The translations under genes were made by a program, and so were the position numbers. A DNA stretch of 64,000 nucleotides, taken from positions 76,304,414-76,368,413 of the forward strand of contig CM038471.1 of assembly GCA_021464415.1 (NCBI GenBank), in the 5' to 3' direction. This document shows positions 44,753 through 57,500 of this stretch, piece after piece. How positions within the stretch are numbered: position 1 is the first letter of the stretch; each line of letters starts with the position of its first letter. Origin of the DNA: Lonicera japonica (taxonomy: Eukaryota > Streptophyta > Magnoliopsida > Dipsacales > Caprifoliaceae). The notes below the pieces were generated by a model. It made no database searches. It was given only the letters and a program-made list of their open reading frames with translations, and was not told the DNA's origin.

Positions 44753-46798
44753 GGCCGCACAAAAATTAAATCTTGTGGGATGGTAGATTTGTGATGGGTT
44801 TTCTCTGCCGCCATATATGTATATGTATCATGTATGTTATTTTTGCTGCAGATTTTTGGTGACTGCCGGAACTGCTGGTATGTGTTATCATACAACTTGT
44901 TGACCGTCACAATTTTTTACAACAATTAGTAATTGTATTTGTAACTTACGTACGTATTTGTGACGGTTTATGGCCGTCATAATAGCTTGTCTTATATTTA
45001 TGTCAATCTATAATAGCCGGTTAGAAAAAACTGTCTTGCATAACATCACTACATATAGTACAATATATGCTTGTGTAGATATAATATATGAACATTTAAC
45101 GCCAATAGCCTTAAAGAGGGGTAAATGTAAATGTATTAGTTAACATTCAAAAAAGAGCAAGGAGGGAGGAAGAGTTCAAGAACATAATAAGTACCTTCAC
45201 ACTTCAAAAATATGTACTAAATTAACTTCAAAATGTGGCTTAAAGTTTAGAATAAATTTCACTTGCAACTTTTATATTTGTTTTTGTAAGAGTCCAGCCA
45301 TAATTATATTAATTTTATTTTTTTTCACAAATGGAGTTTATAAATGTAGCCAGAAAATTTGTTAAATTTTGTGTTGAAAGCATGCTAGTCTCTAGCTTTC
45401 GACTTTGTTATGTGTTTAGGACAACAATAAATACATTTTGTTTTTAATCCTTAGGAGTATTTTTTTTTTCTTAAAAAACGTGTATACGCATGTGTCTAAA
45501 AGTTATTTGCAGCAAACGAGGGACTAAAAACATTAGATTTTAATATTACACATGTCATTATGTCGATGTAGGAAAAAAAATAAAATTTCATGTACATGTA
45601 CATGCATTAACACTGCACTGGCCGAAATTGGTGGGGAAAGTTTCTTTCAACTACTGGATGAGATGAATTTTCAAGAATCAGTGACTGGAATGTCGCCGCT
45701 AACAAATTATGTCTAATTAATGTGGGTCTTCAATGTGACCTAACCTGGTGGAACCACTCTATATCCCCACTACTTCTGGCCGGGGCGGTATTAGGCCAGC
45801 CCTGAGTTTTGAGAGGTCTTATTTAAATTCTTGTTTAAATTCTTGTTTTGTATTTTTATATAGTATAACTACACTTACAGACCGGCAAAAAATAAAATAA
45901 AATCACATAGCAATGACATTAGAGAAAATTATAAAAAGAGTAATTAAATTTTTCAATCATATAGAATTTAGTCAAAACAACAAATAAAAGATAGAGTTTT
46001 ATATTTTTTTACAAAAATGAACTCATTATGGAGAGAAATTTTCATGAACCAAAATAACTAAAAATATAGAAAAATTAGATAAAGAAAGAAATATAGAAAA
46101 TATTTTATATTGTGAATACATAAATGCGTATTAAAGAATATGAAGACTTTATTAAAAAATAAAAAACTGAAGACCTCATTTGAGAAAGCTAATAAAAAGA
46201 AAAATTGTTTCGGCGCCCTTTTGTAATTTTGTATATTCATGTAATATAAGTACAATAAACTAAAAAAAAAGCCATATACTAATGACATTTGAAAAATTAT
46301 AAAAAGAATAATTAAAATTTCTTAATCATATAGCGTATGGAAGTTCTTAAGCAAAAAGATATAGCTTTTGTTCAAGAAAAACAAAAAAAATATGAAGACT
46401 TTATAGGAAAAAAAGAAAAGAAAAGAAATTAACTGACGACCTCATTTAATAAAGCTAATAAGAACATTTTGTTTTGATTTCCTTATGTAATTTTGTATAT
46501 TTAGGTAATATTAATTACAACTCACAAAAAAAAATTTGAAAAATTACAAGATTTCGGGAGTTCTTAGACAAAAATATATATTTTTAATTTGTTCTAGAAA
46601 AACAAAAAAGAAAGCAAACTTAATTAGGCTTAATAAGAATTAGGCTTAATAAGCATTTAAAATGGAAAAAAAAAAGTGGAGAGCTACTTTACACTGCCAA
46701 GGTTGGAACTCTTATAATGTATTTTCACCATAGTCACTAATTCTCGTTAGGCCAAAGGGTGTTTCCATTAGTTTTAATTAATATTAAATCATTTTTAC

Positions 46799-46844
<46 letters not shown>

Positions 46845-47015
46845 TCAAAAAAATCGGGAGCCTATGCCTATAGCTAGAGTCGGCTTTAGGCGGTATGTAC
46901 TAACCATTTATTCAAAAAGGGCCAAACTTTTGCTAATAAAAAATTGAAGGGAGGAAAATTAGCTTTACGGGCTGTTTTTTTTCTTCTTCAGAAATTAAAA
47001 GGGAGTAAATTTAAC
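44753..47015. other. Intergenic AT-rich DNA with diverged tandem repeats
   Basis: A degenerate unit of about 260-360 bp recurs near 45890, 46260 and 46520 (shared AATGACATT and GAAAAATTATAAAAAGA(A/G)TAATTAAA). A (TA)n run is at 46804-46840. No gene was recognised. Confidence 0.5.
46804..46840. repeat. (TA)n microsatellite
   Basis: About 18 uninterrupted TA dinucleotides. Confidence 0.9.
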
Positions 47016-47020
47016 TAAAC

Positions 47021-48697
47021 TGTTGACCTTGAAGGTCTTAATCTTATTTTGATAATAACAATAAATTAATCATGTGTAATTTAACATGTTCTTGATATAA
47101 GATTATAGATTTCTTATTTGGAAAATCAAGAATAGCATGATTGCTCAAAGGAAATTTGTCAAGGATCATTCAATCAATATCCGATCAAGTCAACGAAGTA
47201 TTCGACTAAAACCTATCTACCCGAATTTAGATCATTCTTCTACAAGCGTTGGACAAGACAAGAAGATCAATCTCATCACCCACAAACTAGCAATGCAAAT
47301 CCATGAAGCACAAAGATCAAGAATTATATGCAAAAGTTTCAAGGGAAAAGCTTCAAGTGAAGAATCAATTTGAAGAAACAAATTGAAGCATTCGAAGACT
47401 CATCTATTCGGTAATTGAGTGTTTGCTTAGGATTAATGTAAAGTTTCTTAATTGATTGATTATATAGCTCAAACATAAACTTGCATCATTGTTAGATTGA
47501 TCAAAACCAAGTTTGAATCAAAATCATTTCAAAACATTATTCTTGCAAAAATCGGTTTTGAAATAAATTCATATTAATTTTAATGATCATATTTTAAGCT
47601 ATAATAAAAATAGGTATCTTAGAAACATATATTTGAGGTTCAAAAATCATTAGAATTTTATTTGGAACTAAATTATTAAATTGGAAAAATATTTTTATTT
47701 TTTGTTTAAAATTCGCTCAATTTTTGCCCAGTTTTGATCTAACGGTAAAATGGATGCCTTCCCGAACTCCGATCATTTTGAAATTTTTACAGTAGTTAGA
47801 CAACATCTCCTGGCAATTTTGACTAAAATTTGAGCATGATCCAACGGTCAAATTGGGAGACATTAACAAAACAAGTTTGAATTTCTTTGTCAAAACTAGC
47901 TGTTGGAAAGTTTGAAAATGTACACCTTGGAGCCAAAACCTCTCTTAATCATCCCCAACGGCCATATGAATTTGTAAGTTATAAATATGATGTCTTAGAC
48001 ATGTTTTAACACACTTGAATCATTCTACAAACTTATTTTACATATATACAAAGTTATTCAAGTATTCAATTCATTTTATTGATCATATGCTTCATTTTTG
48101 AGCTATATATTTTGATCAATTTTGATATCTCTAGTGTGAGCTTCAAATTGTATTCTTTACACACTTGAGAGAGTTATTGTAAATTGGTGTGAATCACCAA
48201 ACAATTTTGTATTCAATTGTGAGAGGAAAATCTCATAGGAAAAACAAGAAGGTAAATTCTTGTTTAGAAATTGTGAAAGGTAAATTTCACAAGGTTAGCA
48301 AGAGGGTATCTTGTGAGAGTATTGTGGTGTAGCAATACTTGTAGAGTGTGTGAGACAACACTTGTAGAGGTTTGATCTTCACCCGGAAGGAGATCGGTTA
48401 TAGTGGAAGTTCTCGGGGAACTAACCGAGCGCGGAGTAGGGGGAACAAGCCGAACCGTGTGGACAAAAAATCTTGGACTTCGATTGGTTTAATCTTTCTT
48501 ACTCAATCTCTTTATTTACTTGCTATATTATTGTTTGCTTGAGATTGTTTATTTTCTTGATTGTTTATTTGATTGCATTCCTTGATAATTTGTTTTGTAA
48601 ATTTGTTTTACTTAAACATTGTTAGAAAAGTTTTAAATTCCGCATTAAGTTTTAAAAACCCTATTCACCCCCCCTCTAGGGTATTTTCCGACCTACA
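47021..48697 (+). mobile_element. Solo LTR, probably Ty1-copia SIRE/Maximus type
   Basis: Begins TGTTGACCTTGAAGGTCTTA and ends ACCTACA (TG..CA), with a perfect 5-bp target duplication TAAAC (47016-47020, 48698-48702). The 3' end has ATTCACCCCCCCTCTAGGGT, a hallmark I associate with SIRE/Maximus-type copia LTRs. At 1677 bp it is a long LTR. No internal domain or second LTR is present, so it is the product of LTR-LTR recombination. The U5-like part contains repeated GAAAGGTAAATTTCACAAGG-like segments. Confidence 0.85.
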
Positions 48698-49580
48698 TAA
48701 ACCGCACAAGTTTTTAATGTTTGACAACAGTTTTAATATTAAAATTAAATTAAAGGGCAGCAATTGCTGACTTTTCTAATGGTATTAAGTATTTAACACA
48801 CAGATCGAACATTTTGATAGTGCAGAGTTGCCTTTGGGATTTTTTGTATGGATAAAATATTTTGTGTACTTTTTGGATAGAAGAATCTTTTGGGGTTTTT
48901 AGTATTTTTTTCATAAAATTTTCTGGTACCAGAAAAGGCTAATTTTAAAAACTTGGCCTAAAAAGGATTTACTTTTCTTTCCCACGTACGTTAGGGGTTT
49001 GTATTTATTAGTCATGATAGTTGGTGCCAAAATGAATGTAATAATAAAGATTTCATGAACTTGGAGCTAGAGTTGCTTTGAATTCATGGTAAGCACACAA
49101 CAAGAAAATATGTCAGATTTAGTTCGCTCTTTTCAATCTATTTTTGTTCCTTAATTATTTTGTCAAATACATAATTTAATGTCCCCATGCAAAAAGAGGG
49201 AAAAATGAAAGTACATATTATACAACGTTGTCTTAATTTTGAAATGATAGGTTAGTTGTATAAAAATTGAATAAATTTATATAGTAATTTCTAAAAATAA
49301 TTAAGGGAAAAAGGGTTTTTTGTTGTTATGTCCAACTTTTTTTTTTCTTTTTTATCATAGAATGGTGATTCTCTTGCTTGTTATCACATGGTTGGTTTTG
49401 AGATTTAGAGGAGTGAAAACTTTGTATAAAATCAAATAAAATGAATGAAAAGGTTAATGTCTTTATATGGTTTATAAACGAACTTTTAGGATCTAGTCCT
49501 TGAGTTTGAAAAGTTTTTTGAATGCAAATTCTTTTTTATCTATCCCTCCCATAGATTAGCTGATAGAAAATTTTCACATA

Positions 49581-49783
49581 ACTTGTCATATCATATAAAC
49601 ATTATTTTGCATTTTTTTGGATTAGTCTTTTTGGTAGGTATCCTTAACTTATTTGTCATATCATATAAACATTATTTTACCTTTTTTTAGATTAGTCTTT
49701 TTGGTAAGTATCCTTAACTTACTTGTCATATCATATAAACACTATTTTGCATTTTTTTTATTAGTCTTTTTGGTAGGTATTCT
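49581..49783. repeat. Three tandem copies of a ~66-bp unit
   Basis: Each unit has ACTTGTCATATCATATAAAC (or a close variant) followed by TTAGTCTTTTTGGTA(G/A)GTAT. The copies differ by a few substitutions and T-run length. Confidence 0.85.
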
Positions 49784-50105
49784 TAATTCTCTCATCTCTT
49801 GAACCTATTTATCTTAGATCCAAAACCGAGATGACCCCCCCCCCTCCCGAATGCTTATAATAATAATTTTTTTATCAATATATACGACACCGGAGATGTC
49901 CTCAATTCTCTCTCAAAATTTACAAATTTTATTAATTTTATTTATTATTTTATCAACCTCATTAACGATAATTCCTACTCCGCCTTTGCTTATTCTTGTT
50001 TTTTTCCTACTCTTCTCTCATTTGAATATCTTCTCAATTTGTTCGTATTAAAATTAGATGTAGCTAACCGTAGGTATGCAATTCTTTACGAATGACCATT
50101 AGTTA

Positions 50106-50485
50106 AGGAGGAGTTATTTACATTTTCAAATGTGTCATAAATACCTTATTTAAAATTTAACTAAAAATACATTTCAACAATCTCTTATTTATCACAAACA
50201 CCCTCCTCTATTACCTAATGTTATGTTAGTACTTAACAACATACTCTTTCCAATTGGCCTGAGTTTATGTAAGTGCACTCATCTCTCATTAGGCTGGTCT
50301 TATTTGAAAAACACTATAATATAATTAGCACTTCAATACCATGATATAAAGCGAGTTTTTACCAACAAACTCTTCTCATATGGGCCGAGTGTATATTGTT
50401 GCACTCACTTCTCAAGCGAACTGTAAAGGGGTGTTTATGATAAGGTTGTTTGTGACAAATATAAAGAGTGTGAATAACGCAGCCT
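50106..50485. mobile_element. Probable Tourist-like MITE
   Basis: The ends AGGAGGAGTTATT and, on the other strand, AGGCTGCGTTATT are related. TTA occurs on both sides (50103-50105, 50486-50488). The subterminal CAAATGTGTCATAAATACC has an inverted, diverged partner near the right end. Confidence 0.5.
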
Positions 50486-51250
50486 TTAATTAATATCTTC
50501 TAATTAATTTAAATTGCGTTCAACATCAATATGCCTTCAAGGCTTTAACATGATTGAGGGTTTAGACTTCAATATATATATATATATATTTCTATATTTT
50601 TAATAACTCCATCCAAAAATTGTTATTTTTACTTTGAAGGTCAATATTAAACTCAACTCTATCTATGGTTAAAGATCCCACTTATTTTTTGTTGTGAGAT
50701 TTTAAAAAAATAGAGGTCTAAGCCTTTCTCCGGCCCGTAACTACAACACAAAAAATCTCTCTCAAACCTCTTGGTGAGACTCAAACCAAGAAATTCTCTT
50801 AGGTCAAAGTAGATACCTCTTCGAATTAGGACGGTCCACTCGCTCTTTTTCTTGTAAGATTTTGGCAATATTATCATCCATCAACTTAATTATTTTTCAA
50901 CTTCTCACACAAATCAAGCTGTTTTTTTCTCTCAATTTTTTCCCTCTTATTTTAAAACTTTAATACCAAACATATTTTTTTTCAAAAATACACTAAAAAT
51001 TAGATTTTAAAATATTAACCAAACAACACCTAAGAATTCAAAATTCAACATTTAGTTTTTTAATCTTCAAGTCGAATATGATTCTTTAATTTCACCCGAA
51101 TAAGATAAAATAATCAAAAAAAATTTTAGTAGAATAATTTATTTCGATATTTATTGTCAATCAACACTAAATATAAAATAGAATAATTTTATCTTATTTT
51201 GTTCAAGAAGGAAAAAAAAAAGAAACACACGCAACACTATTTTATATGTT

Positions 51251-51560
51251 GGCTTTTAGCGTGAATTACAGTAAACTTCGGCCAGCACAGAGGCATTTTA
51301 ATTCCCCAGCTTTTCCTTTTTCTGATTTGACATATAATTCCCAGCTTTCACAAGGGCGAAATCTTTGAGTTAGGAACATTACGTGTGTTTGGGTGAAGGA
51401 AAAAATTAAAGAAATAAAACCAAAAAGGACAATGGAAAGTGACAAAAACCAGCACCAGATCTCCTTCCAAAACCTGCTCAAATTACTCTCTGGTAAATAC
51501 CCAGTTTCATCTTCTAATTAAATAATTTCAGATTCCACATCACTTGTATTTTTTCCCACA
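51251..51560 (+). other. Upstream duplicate of the PES promoter and leader exon
   Basis: It aligns with 53431-53700: the shared CTTCGGCCAGCA, CCCAGCTTTCAC and GTGTGTTTGG blocks are followed by a near-identical 40-bp block starting GACAATGGAAAGTGACAAAA. Even the splice donor (TCTCTG|GTAAAT at 51493) is kept. It may be an alternative first exon or a relic of a tandem gene duplication. Confidence 0.7.
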
Positions 51561-51693
51561 CTTTGTCTTCTTTCTAACTTTCAATCTTCTCATTTTCAAA
51601 AGAAAAAATAAAATAAAATTCACTTTCATTCTTCCCATTAAATAAGTAAATAATTTTCACCACCAAGGCAACCAACTGCTCTTAAAAAACTTA

Positions 51694-52203
51694 GAGTGCG
51701 TTTGATTGCAAGTATAAAATTTGTATAGAAAAAAATAAGTTCTAAGCAATTGAATTGCATATAATTGAGTTGCATAAAAAATATCAACTAAATGTGTTTG
51801 ATTGCCTTAATTTTCAACCCGAAAAAATATGGCATTTTTAATGTAGAAAAAATTATTGGTCTTATTTTTTTTACATAATTTTATAGTCATGATGGATCTT
51901 GTTTAATTGATTTTGATTAGTAGATTTTAAATATTAAATTTTGAATTTATTATTTTAAGTTATGGTATTTTTAATGTAGAAAATGGATAAAATTTGTCTT
52001 GAAATTTGTGCAATTTAGCCTAAAAATAAAAATCCAATGCTCCTAAGAAAATGTTTTCAAGGTTTTGGTGGAAAACAAGCTCATGATTGCCAAAAGATGG
52101 AATTTGATTCATATAAAATTTTGACAATCAAACACACAAAAAGTGACAACTTGGGTGAAAAATCCCTATTTTTCATAGAAAATTATGGTAGTCAAACACA
52201 CCC
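51694..52203. mobile_element. Tourist-like MITE between the duplicated leaders
   Basis: The ends GAGTGCGTTTGATTGC and AGTCAAACACACCC are imperfect inverted repeats. TTA on both sides (51691-51693, 52204-52206). 510 bp. Confidence 0.75.
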
Positions 52204-52383
52204 TTAATGATACGGTAAGTAAAGTAATACTAATTTTATTTATTTAGGTGTTAAAATATTTGTATAGTATTTTTATGGTAAAAAATGAGAGGAAAAAAAA
52301 TAATATTATAAGATATTTTAAAAAAAAAATTGTAGAGAGATAAGATAAAAGTAGGATAGTGAGTATAAAAATGTGAAGATTAA

Positions 52384-52776
52384 GGGCTTGTTTGGTTGCT
52401 CTATTTTTTTTTTTTTTGTCTCAAAATTTTAAAAACACAACTCAAAACCAACTCTACTTTCACACTTTCCAAAATTTATTTCACTATACTTTCTCTCTCT
52501 AATTTTTTTTTTAAAACGCCATAACTTTAAATTCAAAAATAAAAAAATAATAAAAAATATATATTTAAAACCTATTCATCGAGATCTATAAAATAAGATC
52601 CATTGTAACTATTTTTTGAAATTTTTTATGCGTTTTTTTCATTGGTTGAAAAAAAGTCAAACAAAACCAAATTCACTTTTCAACATAAAAACTCTAACTC
52701 AAAACATTCAACCAAACACCAAATTTTTAAAAACTTATCTAGAAAACTTATCTAGAAACATTAACCAAACAAGCCC
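52384..52776. mobile_element. Tourist-like MITE with perfect 14-bp TIRs
   Basis: GGGCTTGTTTGGTT and its exact complement AACCAAACAAGCCC bound 393 bp. The TAA target duplication is at 52381-52383 and 52777-52779. AT-rich, non-coding. Confidence 0.88.
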
Positions 52777-53539
52777 TAACATTCTAAAAAATATGCTTTG
52801 TGGGATCCCCACCCTAAATGAGGCCACACAATATGGCATGTGGTAAAAAACTTTATTGAATTTGACTTTTTTTGATTAGTATACTTTTTAATATCACAGA
52901 GTATTTAGATTAACCACTAGTCTCGACTAATCTTTATTCGTAGAACAGTGACCAACCGCATATAGTAATATAGTAATGGTACTCTCTTTAATCACCGCGT
53001 GTAGCAAATTTCAAGACCGAATGAAACATCTAGAAAACATTTTTGATTTTATTTAACTTTAAATACTGAATACGTTACATTTTATAAATTTATTCTTATT
53101 GTTTTGATATACATCAATATCTAATGAATAGAAAGAATTGTGAATAACCGGAATGAAATTTCATTAAAATGTTGAATTTTAATCTCCACATTAATTTGGC
53201 TTGAATTTTAATTTGTTTCTAAAATTTTAAAATAGTAAATTTACCAGGAACTGGAATCATATGTCAGATGAAATTTAAATTTTTCATGCGAAATTATTTT
53301 GAAGAATTAAGAAAAACTCATATCAAACGAGTATTAATCCGGAGTGTAGAGCATTAATATCACATGGTTTGCTTAATAAGTAGATGAAAGAATGGACAAA
53401 AAAAAACCAGTGCCGCACCTTTTTCACGATTGGCTTGTAGCGTAAATTACACCAAAACTTCGGCCAGCAATTGATCCCAGCTTTCACTAGTTAGAAACAC
53501 AACAGTGTGTTTGGCTGAAGAGAAAACTGAGACAAAAGG

Positions 53540-53613
53540 AGCCGAAAAAGGACAATGGAAAGTGACAAAAACCAGCGCCAGATCTCCCTCCAAAACCCCA
53601 CAATTACTATCTG
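53540..53613 (+). other. 5'UTR exon of the PES gene with an upstream ORF
   Basis: Ends at donor CTATCTG|GTAATT (53614). It contains ATG at 53555 followed by 18 more codons (MESDKNQRQISLQNPTITI). If spliced to the acceptor at 53988, the leftover TG joins an A to make a TGA stop. The 5' boundary is approximate. Confidence 0.5.
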
Positions 53614-53988
53614 GTAATTACCTAATTTCATCTTCTTCCAATTAAATAAATGCTCTCAGATTCCAACCACACACTTGTAATTTCCCCCCCACTTTGTCTT
53701 CTTCCGAACTTTCCTTCTCTTTTTGCCATCCATTAATTCATTACCCATTTTATGTATGTTCACAAGTTAAACACATGAACGGTTAAGACTTGTTGTGCAC
53801 ATTTATATACGTATTCATTCTTACAAAGTTACAAGAAAACCCCAAAATTTTTCTGGGTTTCTCTCATCTTTTTGAATTGACAGCCCCTTCATTCTTTCTT
53901 CTTCAGTTTTGATACTATTCATATATATATATACACATTATATGCCATGATTTGTTTTGGTCGTAATATAGTTGATTTTTGTTCACAG

Positions 53989-54108
53989 ACACAAGTGCAC
54001 TTAATTCTTTGGCTTAGAGCCCATTGATTCATTGTTCATGGTGAAATTTGTTGAATCTTGGAGAAGGGTTTAGGATTGAACTGCTTTCCAAGCTATTTAT
54101 AGAAAGCC
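53989..54108 (+). other. Second 5'UTR segment of the PES gene
   Basis: Follows acceptor TTGTTCACAG and runs into the start codon. It has a second upstream ORF (ATG at 54038, 11 codons, TAG ending at 54073), so translation of the main ORF may be damped. Confidence 0.5.
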
Positions 54109-54532
54109 ATGGCCTCAATTGTGAATAGTTTATGGGTTAGCCCTTTTCCTGCTTTAAATTCAGATATTAGGCCTCAGTCTCGAGTTAAAGTTAGGAGTGT
54201 AGGAAGTGAGGATTCTGCAGTATTATCTTCGGAACCCATTAAAGTTAACGGTGTTTCGTTTGTTGGAGAGGAGAGAATTGGGGGTTTGGTTGATAGAGGG
54301 AACGGTGGGTTGGTTTCTAGTGTTGGGGAGAAGAAGAAAAAGAATGGGGAAAATGTTGTTTTGAAGAAGTTGGAGCCACTTTGGGATGATGGATATGGGG
54401 ATCAAACAGTGAAGGATTATCTTGATTTAGCTAAGGATATAATTAAGCCGGACGGTGGACCTCCCCGGTGGTTTTGCCCTGTCCCGTGCGGTCCTCCTTT
54501 GAAAGATTCACCCATACTTCTGTTTTTGCCCG
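54109..54532 (+). CDS. PES: PES exon 1 (residues 1-141 and part of 142)
   Basis: Starts [20 protein letters not shown] (transit-peptide-like) and ends DSPILLFLP plus one base of the Gly codon. Donor CCCG|GTAATC. Confidence 0.92.
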
Positions 54533-57500
54533 GTAATCTATGCTCAAGAACTTGTTTAGCTCTTAGTGTTCATTGGGTTCCAGATTTTGTTTGGTCCTGA
54601 AACCTGAAATGGTAATTTCACTGTCGTCAATTTATGATTTAACCTCTTGACATGAATTATAAGAGGCTCCTAGTGGGTATTTACCAATTAAAAATTCCAA
54701 ACGAACGAAAACTGGAACCAAAAGAGCTTGCTGTTTGTATAAATGACATGCTGAATTTGAGTATGTGTGTTTATTAGTTTTTGAGTGGTGACTTTTGTCT
54801 ATGATATCTAACTTTTATATATATATATTTGCATGGGAATGAAATGTTTGTTTTACAAACGAGCACTTAATGTAATTTTTGCCTGCTCACTGTTTGTATA
54901 AATGACATGCTGACTTTGAGTGTGTTTATTAGTTTTTGAGTGGTAACTTTTGTCTATGATATCTAACTTATATATATATTTGCATGGGAATGAAATGTTT
55001 GTTTTCTCTGGTTTTAAAATTTAAGTTATTATTTATGTGAACTTTTGAGGTATTGATGCTTACAGGGATGGATGGTCTTGGTTTGGGCCTCATTTTGCAT
55101 CACAAAGCTCTTGGGAAGTGAGTAACAGTTGTCTTTGTTTTAATAGAGAACTATCTATTCTGTCAAGAATGTTTTTTGTTTATAAATGCGTTTGTGAGTG
55201 CTCTTCTATCTGATCTACCTGTGATTGGTTCAGATTTACACTGTTTATTAGTCTGATTTTTTTTGCAACTTTGTGTATATCGTCGTTATGCTTCGAGATT
55301 TGTTAGTATAGGTTTGAACCGCTTCTGTCAGATGGGACTTCACACACACTCTCTTTCTCTCTACATTTTCCATGCTCCTCTTTCTTCTTGGTCCGATTAT
55401 CCAAGCTAGATTTCATGCTATTTCAGAAAAGAAGATTTTTTTTAGTTTTTCCCAGTTTGGGTAATTGTTCATTTACGGGCATACTTTTCAACTTTTTCAG
55501 CGTCTTTGTTGTGACCTGGCCATTGTCACAAATGATGATCTTCGACATTATCCTAAGAAACGAATCAGTGCATTTTAAGTAAACATTAGCTAAAGAAATC
55601 AATTCTTCCAAATTCCAATTTGTTGCATAGTATTTGGTATCCCATTTCCATATCATGATGAAATTTCTTTTTAAATTTTAACTTGTTCAATTTCTATGGC
55701 TAATTATATTGCCTATTACTATATTTGACCAAATTAACTTGAAAGGGATATTCTCTGTGGAGATCTTTAATATGACCCATTACAGTTAGCTTGTGCCTAT
55801 GGCATGTTGGCTACGCACGAACAACAAATCCCTAATAGTGCCCCTTGGATGTGTTTTCATGTATTGAGAGAGAATTAAGGAAATGTATATATATAGAGAG
55901 AAAGAGATATTAGCTGTATTAATTAGTTTCCCTTGGATGTTTTTCATGCATTTGTGAGCCTAAGATGTATAAAGTTAGTGGTTATTAAGTTGTGTGATAT
56001 TTGTGATGTATTCAAGCATTATAATATCAGTGTATTCATAGGTTTTCCGATGAAAACTCTATGTCTCTACCAAATATGAGAGCTTGATTTGAGTCCGTAT
56101 TCCATAATAGCTTTCACCATCTAGGCCAAATGTCACTTCTGAGTGGAAGCCACACCCTATGTCCAAGTCGGAGATTGTAGGTATCAACGTGGAGAAAGAG
56201 GATATGCGAGTGTTAGCTAGGAGAATAGGGTGTAGTACGGTTTGTTGGCCTATGTCCTACTTAGGGCTCCCATTAGGCGATAATCCGATGAAAGTTTGTT
56301 TTTGGAATCCAATTGTCGAAAAAATTGGGAAGCGTCTTAAAGGGTGGTACAAGGGGTGTATATCTAGAGGGGGCAAGTTAACTCTTATTCACTCGGTACT
56401 CGATAGTATTCCAATTAACGATAGCTAAGATTATCGAGAAATTGATGAGAAACTTTTTGTGGGAGGGGATGGATAAAGGAAAGGGACAACACTTGGTTGT
56501 CTGGAAAATTGTTTCGAAAAGCAACGAAATGGGCGGCCTTGGCATCGGTAATATGGTTAAAAGAAATGAGGCATTATTGGGGAAGTGGCTTTGGAGATTT
56601 CCGTTTGAAAAAAAGTCTATGTGGCACAGGATAATAAGGAGTTAGTACGGGTTGAGTGATAATGGTTGGGATTCGGCGAAGGTGAGAAGGGGTACGTATC
56701 GGAACCCTTGGAAAGCAATTGCACAAGGTATCGAAAATTTCAGAAAGAATATAAGATATAGGGCGCGGAATGGTTCTAAGGTCAGCTTTGTTTCGGATTA
56801 CTCGTGAGTTGAAAGTGAAAGTGGCAGATTATACAAATTGGGTCTTAGATTCAAGTTTTTCTTGGGACATTGGGTTGAGAAGGAATGTAAGGGAGGAGGA
56901 GGAGGGAGAGTACATGGCTTTGATGGGGGTGATCCATAATCCGGAAAGTTCCAGGCTTGGGGATGATAGCAGAGTGTGGTCGGGAGAGAAATCAGGAATG
57001 TTCACAGCGAAGTCTTTTTTTGTTTTTCTAACAAGTTCTAATGCAGGTTCTAAATTCACTCCTTTCAAGATGGTTTGGAAATCAGGAATTCCGTCTGAAG
57101 TTAGAGTCCTTTCTTGGCTTGCATCGTTGAGAAGAGTCAATACAGCGGATTTGTTACAAATTAGAAGACTGTATTTGATGATTTCTCCTTCTTGATGCAT
57201 TATGTGTAAGAGGGACTCTGAAAGTATTGATCATCTAGCAATTAATTGCCCATTTATCAGTTCATTTTGGGGCAATATTTGTAAGGAATTTGGGATTCAT
57301 GTAGTATTTCCAAGATCATAGTTTGACTTTTTATCAATCGGATGGACATTCAAGGGAGACAAAGCTAGATCTTTTATGTTGTGGAGATGTTGTTGTAAGG
57401 CCTTGCTTTGGTGTATTTGGAAGGAAAGGAATAGTAGAATTTTTGAGAACAAGGAGGAAGATACCATGAAAATTTGGGTCAGAATCAAAGCATCGGCTTC

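Larger units (their letters stand above)
48703..51250. other. Intergenic AT-rich DNA
   Basis: Holds the 66-bp triplication at 49581-49783 and a probable MITE at 50106-50485. No protein-like frame was recognised. Confidence 0.45.

Noticed and set aside
45600..45790. GC-richer patch that might be an exon (GGCCGGGGCGGTATTAGGCC)
   Set aside because: No open frame with protein similarity and no splice context; probably a repeat fragment.
47137..47373. 78-codon open frame read as a small protein
   Set aside because: Lies entirely inside the solo LTR (47021-48697), so it is LTR sequence rather than a gene.
56829..57200. 123-codon minus-strand open frame
   Set aside because: Mirror of the LINE C-terminal coding sequence on the + strand.
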